A stretch of DNA of 64,000 nt from contig NW_002060947.1 in assembly GCF_000150275.1 (NCBI RefSeq), positions 6,721,211 to 6,785,210 of the forward strand, in the 5' to 3' direction. The position numbers and the translations under genes are program-made. The DNA is from Trichoplax adhaerens. Lineage: Eukaryota > Placozoa > Uniplacotomia > Trichoplacea > Trichoplacidae. Each line of letters begins with the position of its first letter. Positions within the stretch are counted from its first letter, which is position 1. Of the stretch, positions 50,901-63,539 are shown in pieces. Under the pieces are notes generated by a model. It was not told the origin of the DNA. It was given only the letters and a program-made list of their open reading frames with translations, and searched no databases.

Positions 50901-53900
50901 CTTACCTAGCGCTACAACTATGAATGTTTTTCACATTAGCTACTACTGTACTCTTGAAAATATCCTAATGGTGAGGTAACACCGTAACATAGACTTATGT
51001 GAAGCATTTCAAGCAGCTTTTTATTAGTTAATTAATATTATAAAGAACTGATGTTTCCAAGATCAAGATGTTCTACCTCTAGTAATTAATTGATTATGAC
51101 GGGCAATATACTCTTATATATTCTATGATTTGATCATCATACCAAATTAGTTATAAACTTTGAATCTAACTACCTCGCTTACATAGCGATTCTTGATTTA
51201 GTTGAGATGAGATGCATATTAAAATCTGATTAAAAGATATTAATTTAGTTCCTTTGTTACTTATGCTAAGACTTTAGCAAACTAATGTGCTCTAAATTTT
51301 CATCAAAACTATGATATCATTTAAGTACTATTAATATCTTAACTTGAATTTGAATCCTTTCAATGTCACAGCGATCATATTCTTAACTTCAATTTGGACT
51401 TATTAACTGCAATTTAGGTTTAAAAATAAGAAAACATTCATTCCACTATACAGACTAAAATATTAAATAAATTAATTATTACACTGTAATAAATTGACCA
51501 ATTCTACAAAACAAATCTAAAAATAATATTTATGAAACAAGTGCATTGTCTGGGATCAGTAGCGATATCTAACTTGACGATTAATTCATTCCGATCTCAA
51601 TTAAAGCAATCTCTACAATGAAAGCACAAATCGTTGGTACTATGTGCGACATACAGTACTCTAGAATCCTATCCCGTTGAGTTTCGTACCGTCAATTATC
51701 TTTATCATATTGATAAGGGAATCGTAAGTATTATCAACAATTCTCTGAATTAAACGCCTCTTTATCGTACTTATTGGTATGGCAACTTTTCTGCTATCTG
51801 TAAATTTACCTAATAGCGAGTCATTCAGATTTTTTATATCGCTTAAGTCAGATACTTAAATAAATTTTTTACCAGTCACTATTTATTTTGGATATCACTT
51901 GGCCAGATCTATTCGTCAAGACAGTTCAATATTCCTATAAGTTATTGAATCAATATAGTTTGCAATTTAATCGTTTAGTTCTTGTAATCTACTTATTTAG
52001 ATTGGAATAGAGTTAACCTTTAAATTCTATTAGAATAAGTGGCTTAACGCAAAGGCATTTATCTTAAGAGCAATTAATAAATATCTGAGTTGCCGATATA
52101 CCTAGACTAAAGCAGTTTTTAAGTTGTCATACGATTAAATATAATTAACTGATTGTTAACTTAACGTGCGACTTCATAATAAATGTATAAATCTTTGGTA
52201 CGCGGTATACTCTAGAATCCAATCTGATCGAGCACAATCAGATACCATTTTATAGTTCTCGTCAGTAATGGATAGCTTGTCAATAATAAATTATTTTCTA
52301 CCATCTAAAGAAGTTTAGAAAATTTTTCAAAAAGAACTAATTAGGGGTTCAACCATGTTGGCGTGCTGTATCTAATCCACATTACTAACTAACTTGATAT
52401 TAGATTATTGCTAGGATGAACCATAGAAGCTATACATTTACCTTACTAATTTAAATTAATATATCGCAATGAACAGGCTATCAAATTGGGCTCGCTCGAA
52501 GAAATACAGAATTTACTTACTCTCAACCGTTATGATTGCAATAAAATCAACTCGGTAGATGAAGAAAATTTATTTACTTTTATGCATTTTGCTGCAAGAT
52601 ATGATCGATCCGATGCTGTTGGTTGCTTGATCGATTTTGGCGCAGGTAAATTTTCAGATTTTTTAAGGTATTCTAGTATACTATTGTCTTATCTCCAAAT
52701 TGATCGCCAAAAAAAAGCTTTTTAAAAATTCATACTTTAATCTAATCCTGTACGATCTGATCAATATCATTTTACAAACATTTTTCGTTATTTAGATGTT
52801 AACAGTAAGGGGGGCAAAGATGGTATTACTCCTCTTCACATTACTGCCCAGTTTAACGGTACGAGTGCAGCTCAAACCTTAATTCAGTTTGGTGCAATTG
52901 TTTCTGCTAATTCTAAAACAAAAGAAAACCCTTTGCATTATTGCTGTAAATACGGAAATGATAAAGTGGCGGAGGTATTACGATATTATAATTACAATTG
53001 CTTAACATATGCAATATTAGTTTCTAGCACTTTAATGTAGCTTAGTATGGGGATTGTAGACTAGCTATTAGCAATGTTTAGTACGATATACGGCTGCGTA
53101 ATTTTCTATATTAACTTGAAGACATATTTAGTACAGTAGCTTATAATCATAAGCTGTAGTGAAACATTCTATGCAAGTAAAGGCGACTATATACGGCAGA
53201 GTATCGAGGCAATATTAAAGTTAGAGGTTAAAATAGAACTGTAATTTATATATTTGGATGTGCTTAATTCATCGTACTCTTGACTAGTAGAAATAATACA
53301 TCTACTTAAATACAGTAGTAGCTTCCATATTGGATTAACGATGATCCACTGTAAAGAGTTGTTACTAATAATAATCTTAATATTTGTAGAATACTGTAGA
53401 ATGTTGCTATGCTGATTGTAGTTCTGAATGCTACGAAATCTATAGTATATGGCATTTATTTTGCATATTTTATACCGTACTTAAAATTTACTTTTAAAGT
53501 TATTTCTCACTTCTTATCCTATCCTGAACCTTTTAAAATTAATTTATTTGGAAATTGTATCTGAACTAGATCATTGTAAGAGAAGCTGAAAGACTTAATA
53601 TGACTGGAAAGATTGTTAATCAGCCTGATAACGAGTCTCACTGTCCTATCCATCTCGCAGCTTTATATAATAATAATACGAAGATAATTAATATTTTAGT
53701 AAGCTTAAAATATGATTTAGCAAATGATTTGTAGCTGACAATACAGTAGGTACAGGTAGTATATCATATGAACGATAATAGCCTTTCATAACCAATATCT
53801 CTTTCCATTTGACGTAATTGTCATATTTGTCATGAAGCTAAAGCATGGAGCAAGTATAGTAAAAAAGAACCTTACTGGTCGATTACCTTCTCATTTTGCG

Positions 53901-56900
53901 GCAGAACATATGGATACGGCTATTTTAGAGTATCTGCTTCAACACGGTAAGCTGGATTTATTCATACATACTGTGAGAAAATATACTACTCATTCATTGC
54001 TATTGATCGTGTATAATACAATGAACTCTCCGAAATTTTCATTTATAGCTAAAATTAAAGGTCTCAACGATTATGTAGTAATGTCTAATAGCGACCGAGG
54101 TACAGCTCTTCATATTGCCGCCGATGTTGGTTCCGTTGTCGTAAGTATTTATAGCATACCTTTGCCTGTTGTGGCTTAATGCAATGTAGTTATACAGTTA
54201 AATTTAAATAAAGTTTTGTACTATTAAAACGACATGTATTTGATCAATTAGGCAGCAGAAATTTGTTTTAAGTACGGTGCGGAGATCGAAGCTCAAACTG
54301 TAAATTGAGTTATAATGCAACGTAATTATTTATTTTAGAAGAACTATTTAAAATTTAAATAATTACCTTATACCACTTCCTTCTGCATAAGATAATATTG
54401 ATAGCTAATTAATGTATGGAATTCATGAGATAAAAATTTCGACTACAGTGATAATGACACCTAAAATTTTGCTTATTGTATCAGTACGAGCTATTAACAC
54501 CTTTGCACATTGCGGCTAAAAATGGCAACTACGAATTTGCTGAGTATCTTATAAACAAAGGTGCTAAAGTTAGCTCAAAAGATAACGAAGGAAGAACTTG
54601 CTTACACTATGCAGCTTTGTGCAATAATATTTCTTTAACTGAACTTATGATTTATCAGGTATATTCATCAATATAATTTCTGCAGCTTATGTTAAATTGT
54701 CATACCATCGTAATTCTCGTCAATTTTATCTCAATATTCAGGGAGCAGATATTGAAGCTCGCGATACCACAGGCCAGACACCATTACTTTTAGCTATTGG
54801 CAGAGGACATACATCAGTTTTTAAAATATTAGTTGAATTAGGTGCTGATATTACGGCTACAGACTTCGATGGTCGGCACTGCATCCATTACATAATTGAG
54901 CAAAATGATATTAGCACCATACAGGCAGTCTTAGAAGTAAGCTTACTACGCCTAGCTTGAACACAATTGACATTAGAAATTAATTACAGATATTATTTTC
55001 GTAAATAATATTTCAAAACCGTTGTGGTCCTAAATAGAATGGAGGAAAAGAATTGGTAAATCGCCCTGATAACAAAGGTGTTGTTCCATCGCGCATTGCA
55101 GCCATGAAAGGAACCATTGCAGTAAGTTTCATGATAATAAATCTCGATTTTCATACCCTTATAACAGTAAATCGGTTTACTCTTACTAGTCAATTATCCT
55201 AAATCTCATATGGCATATATTAAATGTAAACCTTTTAGCTACGCATGATCTAACTATTCGGGTAATAGTCATCACCGCAGCCACAGTCTACACACAGGGC
55301 ATCGTTGACGTACGTGTGCAATAACTAAATGCTTAAATTCGTTTTCTTAAAACCTTGCAGGCATTATATTATCTACATGAAAACGGTGCCTCTTTGAACT
55401 CTTTAGATGAAGAAGGAAATACGCTTTTGCACGTAGCAGCCAAAGGCAATCATCGCGATACCGTAAAATTAATCTTAGAAGCTACCAAAGCAAAAGATGT
55501 CAATACTAAAAATACATTTGGCCAAAAGCCTATCCATATTGCCGCTAAATACGGCCATAATCGTGTTATCCAGAATATGATTAGGAATGGTGCTGATATT
55601 AATAGCAGGTAAAAAGTTGATGATTAAAGTGATTAATCGATTGATTGATTTTGGCTTATGATTTTGACTGATAACATTTTTAATAGTAGATTTCAGATAA
55701 CGAAGATTTTTGATAAATTGTTAGAGACAACTATTTCTACTATCCTCTACACTATGCTGCTGAAGGTGGATTCACAGCAGCGATCCAGCTGTTGGTTGAT
55801 AAGAATGCTAGAATTTGTGTCTTAGATCGTTCCAAAGTAAGTAAATTTTTCATGCTCATCAGCGAAATAGGTCAACTTCAGCAGATACTCAATTTAAATC
55901 TTTAAGAATCCTAGTTATACATAGAATAAAATCATTCATTCATTTTAATTTCCTTCTTCGCTGAAAGAGATATCTTACATTTAATTGCAGAAACACAGAA
56001 TCTGTATATGCGAATAATAATGCAGATTAAGATCTTTATGTTAGTCAATTTTTTTATATGCGTAAGGGAGATAATAATTTAGACAACTTCCCTTACAAGT
56101 ATGAAATTGATCTAAAATTTTATTTGTCATTACAATATATTTTCTAATTCTTCCAACTTTATATTGTTATTCAAAATAATAATTGAAACTCCTAACAAAA
56201 TTAGTTTTTAATCCGGTAGAATACAGCCCTTCACTTAGCATCAGCTAATGGACATCAAGAAGTAGTCAAAATATTGTTAGCAAATGGCGCCGACCCAACA
56301 GCAATCAACAGCCAGGGTCTAAATTGTTTAGATGTAGCCATCGAAAACGATCAAACAGAAATTGGACTACAAATTATCCGTAGTGAATAGTAAGAATCTA
56401 ATTTGAAATATAATTCTTTACGGTTAATCTCCTATGTTTGACCTTATCATTTCTGGATTTACTGTAGCTGGTATAGCCAGAATATAGTTATCAAAATATT
56501 CATCTCAACATCTTATTTATTAATTCCATTTGTAGTTGGGAAAAAGCTCTAGAAAATAGAGAATTTGATGGACATACGCCAATGAAGAGGCTTATTAAGA
56601 AACTTCCTATTGTTGCTAGTGTAAGTATGAATTACGTTATGTTCATTTAATATACACATGAAAAAAGTAATAGCAAAATAATTTCTAGTAAAGTACATCG
56701 ACATCCATAAAACATAATACCGACAGCAGCACTTTGGATATTTATAGAAATACGGGAGTGCTGTTATATTATAAATTTTTCTGTATGCACTTGCGCTTTG
56801 AATATTACGTTGGGATATGTACTAATAATAGCATCATTTACAATCTGAAGATATATCTAGTGATGATAAATTTTAGTTCTTAGCTATAAATCACATTGCA

Positions 56901-59742
56901 AATCTTAGTAACATCTAACCTATTGTAGGCTGTAATGGACCGATGCATAACGTATACTACTGATATTGGAGATTGCAATGAAGAACAGGTTAGTTAATTG
57001 TGTTCTTGGAGCGGCTATCTTCAATGCTAAATGCGTATTAATCCAGATATCTAGATAATTAAATTTGCTTAGCTACAGCTAAATGCTATAGAAAATATCC
57101 TTGCAAGGTGTAGTGTAGTCTAGTATTTAAATTATTATCGCAATAGGCCTGAGTTTAATTAACGTAGATCTAATAAATAATTCAAAATCATTTTGCTAAT
57201 CTGTCTTCAGGTTATCTTTAACTTTAGTTATTTGGAAACTCCGCCATGCCAAATTAGATATAAAAATGTTAAGGATGACTTTTTGGCAGTTTCGGTATGA
57301 ATATTTAATGAATAGTTATAGGGAACTTACTAGTTAAAGCAATGAATATTTTTGTGATACATTTACTAGATTAATACTCTTTTTCAGACCATTCTCTCCT
57401 ATAATAGAATAAAATTAATGAAACACCCACTCATTTGGGCTTATCGACACTATAAATGGTATTAGCGATGGGCTATAATCTATTGATACGACCCTTTCTA
57501 GAATTATATTCGGTACCTCATCGAAATAAGTTTCCTCTATTGCACTTATGACTGTATGATAATTCATCAATTTAGGAAATCAGTACTGCGATATTTCTAT
57601 TATGGAGGATGTTTTATCAATCTTGTATTTCTGTTGGCTATTTGTATACCTATTGGCTTGAATATAAGCGATTATTATGAAGCACTACGTAATAAAACTG
57701 GAAATAACGCTGTCCTAACAGTAGCAGTAACGCAAGTATATTATTCGGCAGTCTGCTAATCTTCGTCAATAATTTTATTATTTCTTAATGTAATAGATGT
57801 GAGTACTAAGATCATCTTTATAATTAAAACTTTATACATTTATAATCTGGTATATGCCTGTGTAATTGGATAAAAACGTTATTCGAATATAATCAGTATT
57901 CGGAAGCAATTCATACAAGAAACATCATCACATTTTCTGCGGTGGTATTTAATGTCTTCATTAATTTAATCAGATTACTCCTCACAGTAAGTATATATGA
58001 ACAATACCCATCCTAAGCGATAGCATTTCTTTACTATTTGACCTTTAAGGATATTTTAATTGCTTGAATTAATACTAAGTATAATACAATTTGCAATAAT
58101 AATAATAAATGTAAATGACCATTCTACTCATATAACCTTTATTTAAGCCAAGAAAACTTATAGCAGAATTTGCAGCTTCAGCGCTAGAAATTGGAATCGA
58201 ATTAATATCCCTAGTTTATTGCATCCCATTTCAAAGACCAATAACAAATCTTTTAGTGCAGATTGGAGCACTCATTATGTTTCTTTCCATTATAAACTTT
58301 CTAGTATGGCTGAAAAGGTTAGATATAAATTGGAATTTCGATTTTGTTTAGACAAATTTAATCTTTATCACGGGTTAATTCTTAAGTTTTTTAAGAAACG
58401 AAGAATTTCGTGACTTGTGATTATAAAATTTCACTCTTAAGGTCATTATTAAGCTTGAATAGTCGTGATCTGCATCATTGCCTTCCATTACTTAATTTAT
58501 ATTGATAATATAGTAGTAAACTATAACCAATCTTTTAAAAATATGCCGATATTTGTAACAACTAAAAGAAACGTATAACTTTTTTGACAACTCTAATACA
58601 GAGCCTTTGGCATCGGAATATATTTAACCATGTTTTTCACCATCATGAAGACAATTATTAGAGCTTCACTAGTTATTATTCTATTTTTAATAGCCTTCGC
58701 TACTGCATGCTATATGGTTTTAAGACAACTTGTAAGTAGCAGTAAAATTTCAATATTTTACCATAACATCTTTCATTGAAATTTATTTACTTTTACAGCC
58801 AGAGTTCAGCGAATTTGGGTATGCATTTATACGCGTTCTAACCATGATGGTTGGTGATATCAGTTACCGCGAAGTATTCCTGCATTTACATGATACCAAT
58901 CAATTGCAATACTCTGGTTTAGCTTTGACCATTATCGTCTTATTTGTTGTAGTTATTAATATTGCCTTTGCTAATTTATTGGTAAATGGACATCTAACTC
59001 TCTTTTATCATATCCCATTCCATTTTCTATTCTATTATTGAAACAATTTATATTACTGTTGTTAAGGTCGGCTTGGCTGTAGGAGATATAAATGAAGTCA
59101 GATCGAATGCCGATATTAGTTTAATTAAAATGGATCTCTCTTACATAAACAATTTCAAAACATGTTATTGGCCAAAACGCTTACAAAAATATGTATATCA
59201 ACCAGTCTTCATAATACGAAAACATCAGAAGATGAGCCTAAGAGAAAAGGTTGGCGATATTAACTGTTGCACACATCTAGTTTACTACTGTGAAACTTAT
59301 CATATTTTAGATGACACTTTAAGGTATGGCACATTATATTATTTCTCTAGTTTATTTGGGAACAGCTAACTGCAGGTATTACTCTACAAGCTCCAGCAGA
59401 GAATACAGAGGAAATTTGTACAAATATAAGTATATTTCAAGAACTGAGACAGCAACACTTAGAGTAAGTAAAGTCATTGCTTCTGTTACCTCCACAGATA
59501 CCATGAAAGATGAGCTATACCTTAAATTATTTATCGTAATACACTAAAATATTTTATAAAATCAGATTGTATATTGAACTGCTACCACAATCGCCTGGTA
59601 ATTAAAATTTTTTCATTGCGATTATAGAATCAAAGATCTCACAGATAAGTTTATTGACTTTCGATCGGATATCTTTTATCATCTAAGTGTAATAAAACGT
59701 TTACAAGAAAAAATGAACGCCGAAGATATTTCAAATGTATGA
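47954..59742 (+). CDS. TRPA-like ankyrin-repeat channel gene E, complete
   Basis: A TRPA1-type channel of 1148 residues in 25 exons: 47954-48247, 52477-52645, 52796-52974, 53570-53698, 53838-53946, 54049-54140, 54252-54299, 54485-54658, 54742-54936, 55038-55121, 55361-55608, 55725-55836, 56220-56389, 56536-56620, 56929-56988, 57211-57294, 57388-57458, 57576-57735, 57897-57986, 58148-58317, 58602-58731, 58799-58981, 59067-59249, 59351-59463, 59628-59742 (TGA). The total is 3447 nt in frame. The start could be 47954 or the ATG three codons on. The N-terminal exon contains SSLVSLGFA. Ankyrin repeats span about 99-667; S1 is in exon 18, pore and S6 in exon 22. The filter motif MVGDISYRE is the closest in the array to TRPA1, followed by GLAVGDINEV. 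Intron 1 is 4229 bp and holds an LTR; intron 3 is mostly an LTR. D and E pair by filter motif. Confidence 0.93.
48248..52476. other. Long first intron of gene E
   Basis: This 4229-bp intron is far longer than the first introns of B (1620), C (1921) and D (561). A family-1 solo LTR sits at 50432-50989. A shared word pair (ttggtac followed by tactctagaatcc) at about 51640 and 52190 suggests a further old duplication. An open frame on the minus strand at 49543-49839 has a hydrophobic stretch but no recognised domain; I do not call it a gene. Confidence 0.55.
50432..50989 (-). mobile_element. Solo LTR, family 1, copy b (minus)
   Basis: A 558-bp element with TG...CA ends (tgtcaaaatttc ... ccgtaaca) lies in gene E intron 1. 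It is homologous over its full length to 17998-18551. The flanking 5-mers aagac (50427-50431) and tagac (50990-50994) match at four of five bases, an aged target-site duplication. The hairpin acatctcg...gagatgt is conserved (50693-50711). Same orientation as copy a. Confidence 0.8.
53031..53527 (+). mobile_element. Solo LTR, family 3, copy 4 (gene E intron 3)
   Basis: The reverse complement of copies 1-3 matches here in order: tttaatgtagc, gattgtagact, caatgtttagta, ttcatcgtactct, gtagaaataat, gttgttactaataat, ctgattgtag, aatgctacgaaa. It therefore reads on the plus strand, opposite to copies 1-3. The ends are worn (TT instead of TG at the start), so boundaries are approximate. It makes up most of the 595-bp intron 3. 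Confidence 0.72.
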
Positions 59743-62150
59743 GATCTAAGTACATACAAGTTTAATTGATATCAGCGTACGGACAAGCATTTTTACATGT
59801 TTATGTATTTGTAGATTCCTTAAAATTTAAGTTAATCATATTTAGTTTATGCTAAAAATCTTTATTTACTTAATATAGTTACGTCATTTAATATCGATTC
59901 TTTTTGTAAAGAGACTAGCATATACTTATATTTCTTTTGTGAGCAAGAAACCATCAAATACTTCACTTGAATCATACGTATGTGCACTATTTCCTGTAGT
60001 AATATTTATGATTTTAAAAGTTACATACCCAGATCTTAATCGCAAAGTATCACGGGAGCTTACAAAGTCGTATAGCGAAGGTTGAATTTTAAGAATTTTA
60101 ATTTAAGATCTTGTACTGTTATTATTATTGTAGCTTTAATAAATAACTCCTTCGATTTGATTATATTAGATTTTTCTTAGTATCTTATTACCACAACATC
60201 CCTTACGATACAAGAAACAGCGCTATTTCTAGTAAGTTTTATTTTAATCCGTATGAATACTTTCCTAGCCTAAGGTACAGTAACTGGATTCTTTACGAAG
60301 TACATACGCTTATGCGCAACACAATATAGCAGAACTCTTTTCCCTTTCGATCGGTCACTATTCCATTTATAGATACTCTATCATTTGTAGTAAACATATT
60401 TACGGCGCTATTAGCATATTTTCAAATAACAATCATGGTATTAAGTTATAAAATAAAAATATTTGAAGTAATAAACGATTTCCGAATAAAGTCTTTCTCG
60501 ATTACGAGCTCAATCATATTTTTATATTTCAAATATCTACTTGAAACATTTACTATTTCGTCATAATATCATAAGGATTTAACCATATCGATAACAAGAA
60601 TAAATCTTAAAATAATACGTTATGTTTCCGAAAAGTTCAAAACAAAATGTTATTATAAGCTATAAATCTATTATATCTAAGTGATTTTTCATGACTACAA
60701 TATAATACTTAGCATACTAAGAAACTGATTACTTATTTGGGTTACAATTTAAGAATAGTGGGTAATATAATTTCGTTAAGAATTACATAGTGTAAGATTT
60801 TAATTCGAAAGATATGTTTAGTTGGTTTAATATTCTTGCTTCTTTTGTAGTAAACTAGAAGCAAATTTTGATCACAAAATAAAGTAAAAGTTATGTTACT
60901 TCGTCAAGAAATACCCCAAAAGCCTGATATTGTTGATCTAGATTCTAATTAAAGATTTTTAGCAATTCGCAGCAGATTTTTATAGTTGTATTCTGCATAT
61001 AGTAGAAAGACATAATTTAGAACTGTCACAAATATCTCCTGTTCGTGAGTGATTTTACTTTTCTAGTTACTATATTCTCATTATAAACTGACTACAACAT
61101 TACTATCGAGAACGAACTACTTGAAAAATCTTAGTTTATATTATATTTTATTAGTAAATATGTAAGAAAATCAGATGCAGGACTGTCAAATACAAATGAA
61201 ATTAGGAACCGAGCAAGCTATTATAAGCTCACCCTTTTGTACCCTAGGGGCAGGCCGTTATGGCATTACAGCGAATTTAGTTCTACTTATTTTATTAGGA
61301 CTTGTATTAGTATCTCTTTACAATTGACAACAGGACTCAGTATAGAAAAGTTTGTAAGCAGCATTAATTAAAATAAATCTATTAATTAATGAATTAGAAT
61401 CGCGAGGCTCTACACTTAATTAATATATTTCAACAGGTGCAATAAACTACCATTAGATTACTTGATACTGAGCCAAGTAATTCTATCCTATGGTAGCTTT
61501 ATAGACAGTGAATTTTACATCTAACATTTATAACCCGAACTTAATTAGCAATAATGAATTGCAATTAACAAAAATTGGTTAACAATTTTATAAGTAATTA
61601 GAACTATTAATTTAGCTTACGGCGACAGGCACGGTAACACTCCTCCACAACAAAAGATTTTTTAACAAAGTCTAGATAACGCATCGGTAGCGCAATTCTG
61701 GCTACCAGGCCGATGTTTGATTTTGAAGTTTAGTTTGAGTTTGAATTCAAAGTTGTTAGTATCAATAATTTAGCGTTTATTGTATAATTATTACTCTCGT
61801 ATGCAGTACTGAAACAGAGATGAGATTTCATAGCCTTAGTTGCAATGTCATGTATTACCATATTTCACTATAGTCTATTCTTAACACAAACTCATTTTCT
61901 GTAATACTGTAGCATATTTCCATATATAGACGATATATGTTTTACCATAAATTTTATGGTCTTCTAATAATAATCTAGATTGATTTTAATAAAGAGATAT
62001 TGCAATTTATTAATGCACTTTAATTAAATTACTCCCTCATAAAAATAAAATTCTTTTCCGCTTAAGTATAATAATTTTACTAGTCGATCCCTTAAATTTA
62101 ATCGGATATTGGCTCAGACTTTTAGTCAAAGTCGCTTCGCATAAGAATAC
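59743..62150. other. Intergenic downstream of gene E
   Basis: No exon of the array and no supported open frame. A possible polyadenylation signal AATAAA lies at about 60139. At 61684-61722 an imperfect hairpin (catcggtagc...ggctacc...ccgatg) overlaps a weak tRNA A-box-like string; it does not fold as a full tRNA. Otherwise AT-rich unique sequence. Confidence 0.5.
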
Positions 62151-62168
62151 CCAATTCTAACCTTATAT

Positions 62169-63447
62169 GGAAAACTTTTCTTACATACCGTTCCATTATA
62201 CTGCATGCGGTGACTTGCTATCAACGGCTAGACCATCAATTGTAAACGAGGCCAAAATTGATGTAACAGATAAAATTGAGTAAGTTTTGAATTAAAATCA
62301 TCCATATTTTATCTCTGGATACTAGCTATTCCTACATTTTCAGTAATTTTAATAGTAAAAATCCAGTTTAAAAATTTTAATGAATTGATACTAACTTATT
62401 TCTGATCTAGAATATTCCTTTGCGTCTTGCCTGTGCTAATAGCTTTACAAATTTTAGTAAATTTATTAGTTGATCAAAACGCTGATCCAACATAGACCAA
62501 TTATCGTGTTTAAACCTATCTGGATATTTGCATTGAGACCTATCAGTCTAAATTAGGGTCTGTTACTTTAAAAGGATAGTTTTATTTTATGTGCACCAGG
62601 AGTTTCTGACGAGACTATAAAAGGCTGGTGCCTGAAGATCCCTTTTTAGTTAGTTAGTCGGTTAGATAGTTAACTAGTTTATCAATTGATATTTAATTGT
62701 AAAGATTATAATCTTGGGTGCCAAGATTTCTTCAGTAATAAATGATAGTAAATCTCTGACTATCTCGTCTACACTATCTGTGACGCTATAATTATACCAT
62801 AGTATTCGATTGTTGGAACTGAATTATTTGGTGATATAACTAATCTCACCTCTTTAAGTTAGTAAGTGACGTTCTCCGCAAGCATTGGTGTGTGTAGACT
62901 ACTTTGTCGCTATTGGTGTGTGACAGGGTCTAAAATTGTTAAGAGTAAATAGCAAGTTGCCTGTCAAAAGTATAGCTAACAGTTGTTTTACTCATGGCAT
63001 AGATGCCTATAAATTTGATTATGAGTTGATTAACTCTACCACCAAAAAAGTTTTGAAAAGTCGAGCTTATGATGGTTATTCCTCCATGGAAAGACTGATT
63101 GAAAATTACCAACTGTTGCTAAAGTCAGTAAATTCACTAAAGAAAATTTTTGTTTCTTGTAAAATGAAATATCGATTATAACTCATAATCTCATTAAAGT
63201 TTTCGTTAAATTCTTGACTATTTAACAGGATGCTTCAGATAAATGTGCTATTCTTTCGAAAAATACTGTGGACGATTCCAAACAGGTCGATAAAAGAATT
63301 ATGGTAGATTCTACTACAGTTGAAGCTAAAATTTAAGTACGAGAGATTTCTTTGAAAATTTAGGTAACATTTGATTTTCATTGCTTGGAAAGCTTCCCAG
63401 AATATAAGCAACTCTAGAAAGTTAAAGATAAATATTTAGCCGTAAAG
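62169..63447 (+). pseudogene. Fragment F: decayed partial copy of gene D exons 12-16
   Basis: Five gene D exons can be traced with their introns: exon 12 at about 62169-62279, exon 13 at 62411-62561 plus 62931-62952, exon 14 at about 63036-63125, exon 15 at 63231-63287, exon 16 at 63364-63447. Lesions: the exon 12 acceptor AG is changed (tatagg to tatatgg), exon 13 has a frameshift, an LTR splits exon 13, exon 16 contains an in-frame TAG (ctctag) and its GT donor is AT. After exon 16 the match to D stops and resumes with DNA lying downstream of D (about 45000 on), so exons 17-25 are missing. It cannot make a channel. Confidence 0.85.
62561..62925 (+). mobile_element. Solo LTR, family 4, in fragment F exon 13
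   Basis: A 365-bp element reads TGTTACTTTAAAAGG ... GGTGTGTGACA with a perfect 5-bp duplication gggtc at 62556-62560 and 62926-62930. The uninterrupted site is visible in gene D (ttagggtcaat, about 40738-40748). It carries TATAAAAGG near 62616 and AATAAA at 62737-62742 on the plus strand. No second copy was found in the window and no internal region is present. Confidence 0.85.
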
Positions 63448-63539
63448 ATAAAGCTTTTGTCTTAAAAGACTTCGCTAATATTCCCTGTCTAAATTATCAA
63501 TCTTTCTGAAAATCCAATATAGACCTCAAATTTAATAAT

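Noticed and set aside
58219-58413. Plus-strand open frame in gene E
   Set aside because: It overlaps exon 20 (58148-58317) in another frame; the exon frame fits all paralogues and junction phases.
61249-61275. caggccgttatgg resembling the start of exon 15 (gene B)
   Set aside because: The match is about a dozen bases and does not continue; no neighbouring exon is present.
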